Below the pieces are notes generated by a model that was not told the origin of the DNA, made no database searches, and was given only the letters and a program-made list of their open reading frames with translations. A stretch of 64,000 nucleotides of DNA from Cladorhizidae sp. MBARI D1340-BT2 (Eukaryota > Porifera > Demospongiae > Poecilosclerida > Cladorhizidae), in NCBI GenBank assembly GCA_028752905.1, contig JAQNBH010000017.1, forward strand, positions 33,555,908-33,619,907. Reading direction: 5' to 3'. Positions 50,101-59,100 of the stretch are shown here, in pieces (position 1 is the stretch's first letter; every line of letters begins with the position of its first letter). The position numbers and the translations under genes are program-made.

Positions 50101-53100
50101 AGAATTGCAGGGTACTGCTAGGAAGGTGTAGGGCTCCTCCTAGGGTGAGAATTGCAGGGTACTGCTAGGTGTAGAGTTCCTCCTAGGGTGAGAATTGCCT
50201 AGGTGTAGGACAATGCTCTCTTTTTGAGTGACCATGTAAGATGTATTCTCAGGTGAGCTCAGCTGCTCTTATAAGTCCTTGAAGTCATGCACAGAGAGTG
50301 GAGCACACTTAATGTGGTATTTACGGCCATAAGCGTGTCACTTACATGTCAGCATCTTAGCTCTTCAACACACACACAGAATACAAGCACACAGGTCCTG
50401 GCAGTTCAGAGTAAACAAGCACGTATGCCTCCTTTATGGTACAGTACATGCAATGTATCAAACCTTAACTAACTTTGCATATACACTTACTCAGCCCCTA
50501 CCTAAGCTGTGTGTTTATGTATGTCATACTAATATCCCTTACCTAAACTATGCACATTAGATCTCCCCTTACCTAAATTATGTGTATATAATATGGAACC
50601 CCCTTACCTAAAATATGCAGATTTGTACCACCTCTTAATTATATTTGCAAATGAGAATACATAATTCCTATATTTATGTACATATAAGTGTATATGTGTG
50701 TAGAAGGACCGGAGAGTGTTCGGATAACTGAACTTCAGTGTGGAAGGTCTTCAACTTCCTTGATCCTCACAAAACTATAGACAGTCTGCTTTCCTAGATT
50801 GTGTTCTGTCATTACTCTGGGACTTCTTCTGTTCTTAACAATTTCACCGGATGAGCTTAGCTCAGTAGGATAACTATTTCAAGTCTGTCTGTCTATGCTC
50901 CTGTTTTAACACAAGAGCAAGAAAACTTTAAAGAAACTTCAGGAAGATGTGCCACGATGGGAAGATGAATGTAGAAAGAGGTTTTTCCTGTGGAATAAAA
51001 ATATATGCAGTGGGCATGTCTAGCATTGTTGTGGGCGTGCCTAGCATTGTCGTGGGTGTGACTTCTTGTAGCGTTTCGTTGACCGACATATTGAGAAGAC
51101 TGGAGTTCTGATGACATCTACTGTGTACAGCCACTTCTGATTAACTGGGACACTATTAAATGTGAATGACATAGCGAAGGGTGTCTTTAGTGGGGCAATG
51201 AGTCACTCAAATAGAGGCTAGTCCTAGCTGACTTGGCTGTTATGAAGTAGAGCCAGCTCTAGTGACAAGAAACATTCCAAGGAGATGAAAACAACCCAAG
51301 CTGACTTGACTGTTATGAAGTAGAGCCTAGTGACAAGAAGCATTCTCAAGGAGATAGAGAGCAATCCAACAAGCTGACTTGGCTGTTATGAAGTAGAGCC
51401 AGCTCTAGTGACAAGAAACATTCCAAGGAGATGAAAACAACCCAAGCTGACTTGACTGTTATGAAGTAGAGCCTAGTGACAAGAAGCATTCTCAAGGAGA
51501 TAGAGAGCAATCCAACAAGCTGACTTGACTGTTATGAAGTAGAGCCAGCTCCAGTGACAAGAAACATTCTCAAGGAGATGAAAACAACCCAAGCTGACTT
51601 GGCTGTTATGAAGTAGAGCCAGTGCTCTAGTGACAAGAAACATTCCTAATAGTTAATTCTTAACCTATATATATATATACATACATATATATATATGACA
51701 CGGTGTCTAGTATACTACAGGAAATGTCAATTATATAACAGGTAGTGTCTAATATACTACATGATGCTCTGTAGTGAGATTGGTCAAGTAATTCTAGAGC
51801 CAATGCAAATGTTATAGTTTATGCTGAAGGTTTGCTGCTTATTGCTGTTGAGCTGGCAACTCTGAGCACGCTGGTGGGTGTGGAGTGCAGCTTTCTGTTG
51901 GCATGGAGATGGCCACTTACGTTCATCAAGCAGCAGCTGCAGGTAATGATTTCGCTGCCGTTTAATCTGAGGAGGAGCCAAGCAGGAAGCCGAGAGTTCA
52001 GCTGAGCAGGGGGTAATGAAGAGACCGCTTGATTTAGTAGCAGCTCTTTTCAAGATCGACTTTAGGTACTTGGATGATGGGCTCCACTCTATTGCGCTTA
52101 CCGTGAGAACCTTCAATGTTGGCCTGATCGTCGTAGCTATTCCAATGCTTCCCCACGGCTCTCAGTTGTGAGGGAATAATCCTTGCCCTCAGCCCTTGCC
52201 CTGGGCTAGGGCTAGTGAAGTTTTAAAGAGGTTACTGGATTAGCGGGGCTATTGAAGAGTCTTAAAGGGCACAGCAGCTGGCGTCTCACCAATCATTAAT
52301 TAGCTGTCCTCAATTTTCTAGGCCCGGCAGGGACCTAATTAAATTGAAGGTTTTCGTAACCCAGTGTGGAAATGCCAGAGTTGAAAGGTCATATGAATGT
52401 GCCGCCATCTTTAGCTTCTTACCTGTAGCTGCCATGCAAGAGATTTTAAAGATGCTCTCTCTTCTCCACTCTCGCTCTCCTGCCTCTCCTCTCTCTGCCT
52501 CTCTTCTCCGTCCCTCACACCTCTCTCCTTCTCTATCCTCTCTTCCCTGTCTCCTCTCTCACACTCATCTCTCTCTCTCCCTCTTCTATCACCTCCCTCC
52601 CTCCCTCTCCAGCTCTCTTCCTCTGTCCTTCTATCCTCTCTCCCCATCTCCCCTCCCTCCCTCCCTCCCTCTCCCTTCCTTCTCTTCTTCTCTCGCCCTC
52701 TCTCCACTAAATAGAAGCATTTTCTAAATAGAATTTCCATTAAATAAGGATTACGTAAGCCTCACTCACATGACTTTCAAGTTGATTGCACTTTTAATTG
52801 TTTTAATTGTAGAAGTTATCTGCAAAGCCAGCCCCCCCCCCCCCCCCCCTGGCAAACCTCAACTATTTTGCAGGCACTGACCCTTTACCTACTCACCTCA
52901 GTCTTTTTTAAAGCATTAAGGAGGATTCATCTTCTGCCACTTCGGCAGCCCGCAATAACAGATTCAAGTTTGACATCAAACATCAATCAATTTGTTTCCA
53001 TGCAATGTGAGGTTTATTGTCACTCCCTTCAGCACCACTTACCCATTCACTCAAACCTGGTTCACTGTTGCTCCTAATGGATCCTTTAATAGCACCACTT

Positions 53101-56100
53101 AACCACTCACACAAACTTTCAACATCATGAGTGGTTCACAGTTGCTCCTAATGATCCTTTCTCTTTAACCACTCATACAAACCTTTCAACATCATGAGTG
53201 GTTCACAGTTGCTCCTAATGGAACCTTTCAACATCATGAGTGGTTCACAGTTGCTCCTAATGGAACCTTTCAACATCATGAGTGGTTCACAGTTGCTCCT
53301 AATGGAACCTTTCAACATCATGAGTGGTTCACTGTTGCTCCTAATGGAACCTTTCAACATCATGAGTGGTTCACTGTTGCTCCTAATGGATCCTTTACTA
53401 GTACTACTAATCCACTCACTCAAACCTTTCAGCAGCTCATGTCGGCCTCTACTTGTGTTGTTTGCTTGGGGCTGGTAAGGTGGAGGTCTCTGGCTCTGAT
53501 CACATTTAACTTTGGTATGGCTATATCTATACTATTGGTATGGCTATATATATATATACTATTGGTATGCCTATATCTATACTATTGGTATAGCTATATA
53601 TATACTATTGGTATGCCTATATCTATACTATTGGTATGGCTATATATATACTATTGGTATGCCTATATATATACTATTGGTATGGCTATATATATATATT
53701 ATTGGTATGGCTATATATATATATTATTGGTATGGCTATATCTATACTATTGGTATGGCTATATCTATTGGTATGGCTATATCTATACTATTGGCATTGC
53801 CTACATCTATACTATTGGTATGGCCTATATCTATACTTGGTATGGCTATATATACTATTGGTATGGCTATATCTATACTATTGGTATGGCTATATCTATA
53901 CTATTGGTGTGGCTATATATATACTATTGGTGTGGCTATATCTATACTATTGGTGTGGCTATATATATACTATTGGTGTGGCTGTATCTATACTATTGGT
54001 ATGGCTATATCTATACTATTGGTGTGGCTGTATCTATACTATTGGTATGGCCTATATCTATACTATTGGTATGGCTATATATATACTATTGGTGTGGCTA
54101 TATCTACACTATTGGTGTGGCTGTATCTATACTATTGGTGTGGCTATATCTATACTATTGGTGTGGCTATATATATACTATTGGTGTGGCTATATCTATA
54201 CTATTGGTGTGGCTATATATATACTATTGGTGTGGCTGTATCTATACTATTGGTATGGCTATATCTATACTATTGGTATGGCTATATTTATACTATTTGG
54301 TATGGCTATATCTATACTATTTGTATGGTTATATCTATACTATTGGTGTGGCTATATCTATACTATTGGTATGGCTATATCTATACTATTGGTGTGGCTG
54401 TATCTATACTATTGGTGTGGCTATATCTATACTATTGGTATGGTTATATCTATACTATTGGTGTGGCTGTATCTATACTATTGGTGTGGCTATATCTATA
54501 CTATTGGTATGGTTATATCTATACTATTGGTGTGGCTATATCTATACTATTGGTGTGGCTATATCTATACTATTGGTATGGCTATATCTATACTATTAGT
54601 ATGGCTATATCTATACTATTGGTGTGGCTACATCTATACTATTGGTATGGCTATATCTATACTATTGGTATGGCTATATATATACTATTGGTATGGTTGT
54701 ATCTATACTATTAGTATGGCCTATATCTATACTATTGGTATGGCTATATCTATACTATTGGTATGGCTGTATCTATACTATTGGTATGGTTGTATCTATA
54801 CTATTAGTATGGCCTATATCTATACTATTGGTGTGGCTATATCTATACTATTGTTATGGCTATATCTATACTATTGGTATGGCTGTATCTATACTATTGG
54901 TGTGGCTGTATCTATACTATTGGTATGGTTGTATCTATACTATTAGTATGGCCTATATCTATACTATTGGTGTGGCTATATCTATACTATTGTTATGGCT
55001 ATATCTATACTATTGGTATGGCTATATCTATACTATTGGTATGGCTGTATCTATACTATTGGTATGGTTGTATCTATACTATTAGTATGGCCTATATCTA
55101 TACTATTGGTATGGCTATATACAGTGGGGCTCAATTAAATTTGATGTGACAAGTTAACTAATTAATTCAAATAAATTTGAAATGACAGTTTAACTAAACA
55201 ATTCAACTAAAATAGACATGACAAGTCAACTAAAATGAACTAATTTTGAATTAAATAAAGAGACCATAAGATTGGCTTTTATAGGCTAGTCCGTTCATTT
55301 CATTTTCATGTTCGTTTTTCCCACCTCCTTGGAAGTGGGCTTTGAAAACTCTTTTTGAGGGCTTTGAAAACTCTATTTGAGGACTTTTTCAGTTTCACCG
55401 GACCTTATGTTCGTGTTTTGTGGCCACTGGTTTGACACACACCCAAATTGGTACTGCTATTTACTTGTTAGCACTATTAAATTCCATGTCAAGAAGAAGC
55501 TCTGGGAAGACGAAAGTATGGAGTCATTAAGAGTTACGAAGGATCATCTGGGTTAGAATCGTGGGAGAAGAAGAGATATCTAGAGCTGAAGACTCAAATG
55601 ATGCTGAAAGTTTGGAACTATAGTATTAACGGCTTTACCGTTTATGCTCCACCCTTTACCTTCAGATGGCATCTATAGCTGGTCCTTCCCTAGCGCTGGC
55701 TATCACACAGGCCTGCCTGCTCCTGTGTCAACCCTCTGTATTTCTGGTGAGTCTTTGTGTAGCTGATGAAAGAGTGCAAGAATGATAGTCATGATCAAGA
55801 GCAAAATGAGGGGTTTACAACCACCCTGGATCTACCCCTGCCCCCTGGAGTGTTGTATATTTTCTCATGATTCAAAGAAATGTGTATTCCCGACATTATT
55901 CACAGTTTTGCTCACTCAATTTTTGTCCATAGTATATACTTTTTATATCATTTGAATGCTCTCTCTTTGCTCTTCAAAATGAATGATCACTTTTTCAATC
56001 CAGCCAATTTTCCATGAGATACGGTTCATTCTGTGGGCTCACTTTTCCTGCTGAATGAAAAAGGGGGGGGGAGAAACTGACTGACAGCAACATAAATGGC

Positions 56101-59100
56101 AAGTCTTGATGAAGGCTGAAAATTTGTAAAAAACAACAACACCTCTGTACTATTGCCAGTGTGTGAGGCTGTCAGACAGATGTTGATGGCAACACTGCTT
56201 TGCCTACAGGCTATAAATATCAATGTAAAGCACAGAGAATGAGCTACCTTTTGAGATCAAAACCATTCAAAATGGATGAAGCATTAAATTGGTGACAACA
56301 AATATTGTCTATGCCCCCTTAATTTTAATTCAACTTTGAATTAATGGACCTCAAAAACCAGTTTAAATAAATAAAATAACTGTGACAAACTAACTAAACC
56401 AGGTGAATTAAATATACCCAAATGACAGTCTAACTAATTCAACTTTGAATTAATTGAACCCCACTGGCTATATATATACTATTGGTATGGCTATATCTAT
56501 ACTATTGGTGTGGCTATATCTATACTATTGGTATGGTTGTATCTATACTATTAGTATTGGTGTGGCTATACTATTAGTATGGCCTATATCTATACTATTG
56601 GTGTGGCTGTATCTATACTATTGGTGTGGCTATATCTATACTATTGGTATGGCTATATCTATACTATTGGTATGGCTATATATATACTATTGGTGTGGCT
56701 ATATCTATAGTATTGGTATGGCTATATCTATACTATTGGTATGGCTATATATATACTATTGGTATGGCTATATCTATACTATTGGTATGGCTATATCTAT
56801 ACTATTGGTGTGGCTGTATCTATACGCTATATCTATACTATTGGTGTGGCTATATATATACTATTGGTATGGCTGTATCTATACTATTGGTATGGCTATA
56901 TCTATACTATTGGTATGGCTATATATATACTATTGGTGTGGCTATATCTATAGTATTGGTATGGCTATATCTATACTATTGGTATGGCTATATATATACT
57001 ATTGGTGTGGCTGTATCTATACTATTGGTGTGGCTGTATCTATACTATTGGTATGGCTATATCTATACTATTGGTATGGCTATATATATACTATTGGTGT
57101 GGCTATATCTATAGTATTGGTATGGCTATATCTATACTATTGGTATGGCTATATATATACTATTGGTATGGCTATATCTATACTATTGGTATGGCTATAT
57201 CTATACTATTGGTATGGCTGTATCTATACTATTGGTGTGGCTATATCTATAGTATTGGTATGGCTATATCTATACTATTGGTATGGCTATATATATACTA
57301 TTGGTGTGGCTGTATCTATACTATTGGTATGGCTATATCTATACTATTGGTATGGCTATATCTATACTATTAGTATGGTTGTATCTATACTATTGGTATG
57401 GCTATATCTATACTATTGGTATGGTTATATCTATACTATTGGTGTGGCTGTATCTATACTATTGGTATGGCTATATCTATACTATTGGTATGGTTGTATC
57501 TATACTATTAGTATTGGTGTGGCTATACTATTAGTATGGCCTATATCTATACTATTGGTATGGCTGTATCTATACTATTGGTATTGTTGTATCTATACTA
57601 TTAGTATGGCCTATATCTATACTATTGGTATGGCTATATATATATATTATTGGTGTGGTATATACTATTGTTATGGCTATATCTATACTATTGGTATGGC
57701 TATATTTATACTATTGGTATGGCTATATCTATACTATTGGTATGGCTATATCTATACTATTGGTATGGCTATATCTATACTATTGGTATGGCTATTATCT
57801 ATACTATTAGTATGGTTATATCTATACTATTGGTGTGGCTATATCTATACTATTGGTGTGGCTATATCTATACTATTGGTGTGGCTGTATCTATACTATT
57901 GGTATGGCTATATCTATACTATTGGTATGGCTATTATCTATACTATTAGAGTCAAACGAAAGGACCAGGTGGAGCTATTTTAAAGAAAATAACAATATAG
58001 ACCATTTTTTATATAGAGAATGTGGAAGTTAGGTGCTCTGAAATACAAGGTCAGAATTTTCCCCAAGCAGTTCTGATTTTGAACTTTTGATCTAGAGACT
58101 TTCCTTTAAGCAGTTACCAAACAGCAACATCTGAGAGGTCACTAAACAGCAAGGTCTGAGAGGTCACTAAACAGCAAGGTCTGAGAGGTCACTAAACAGC
58201 AAGGTCTGAGAGGTCACTAAACAGCAAGGTCTGGGAGGTCACTAAACAGCAAGGTCTGGGAGGTCACTAAACAGCAAGGTCTGAGAGGTCACTAAACAGC
58301 AAGGTCTGAGAGGTCACTAAACAGCAAGGTCTGAGAGGTCACTAAACAGCAAGGTCTGAGAGGTCACTAGACAGCAAGGTCTGGGAGGTCACTAAACAGC
58401 AAGGTCTGGGAGGTCACTAAACAGCAAGGTCTGGGAGGTCACTAAACAGCAAGGTCTGAGAGGTCACTAAACAGCAAGGTCTGAGAGGTCACTAAACAGC
58501 AAGGTCTGAGAGGTCACTAAACAGCAAGGTCTGAGAGGTCACTAGACAGCAAGGTCTGGGAGGTCACTAAACAGCAAGGTCTGGGAGGTCACTAAACAGC
58601 AAGGTCTGGGAGGTCACTAAACAGCAAGGTCTGAGAGGTCACTAGACAGCAAGGTCTGAGAGGTCACTAAACAGCAAGGTCTGAGAGGTCACTAAACAGC
58701 AAGGTCTGAGAGGTCACTAAACAGCAAGGTCTGAGAGGTCACTAAACAGCAAGGTCTGAGAGGTCACTAAACTGCAAGGTCTGAGAGGTCGTAGTTGCAA
58801 GTGGCCCACAATTATCTAAGCCTTGAGTTAACTAATTAGAGGTTGTTGATTTAATTTGAGGTTCTCATCATAAATGTGGCGACAACCACATAGCCCTGTT
58901 AATTAAATACCATAGAGCCAGCTGTCACTCTTGACAACAACCCACATGCACTAGCTATAAAATTATACGAATGGAAGTATGTTGCGTTTGCACACATCCA
59001 CAAGCACTGTGTATCCTCGTATTCTTGTGGGCGTGGTTATAGGATTATGAGTCCATGGTGGAACTAGCCGAGTGCCTGCCCAACCACGAGGAGATCCAGA

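Noticed and set aside
53439..57983. Frames of up to 509 codons in the 23-bp array, resembling a multi-pass membrane protein
   Set aside because: All three frames give the same cycle, the array is interrupted by a transposon and it lies in an intron between two ASK exons.
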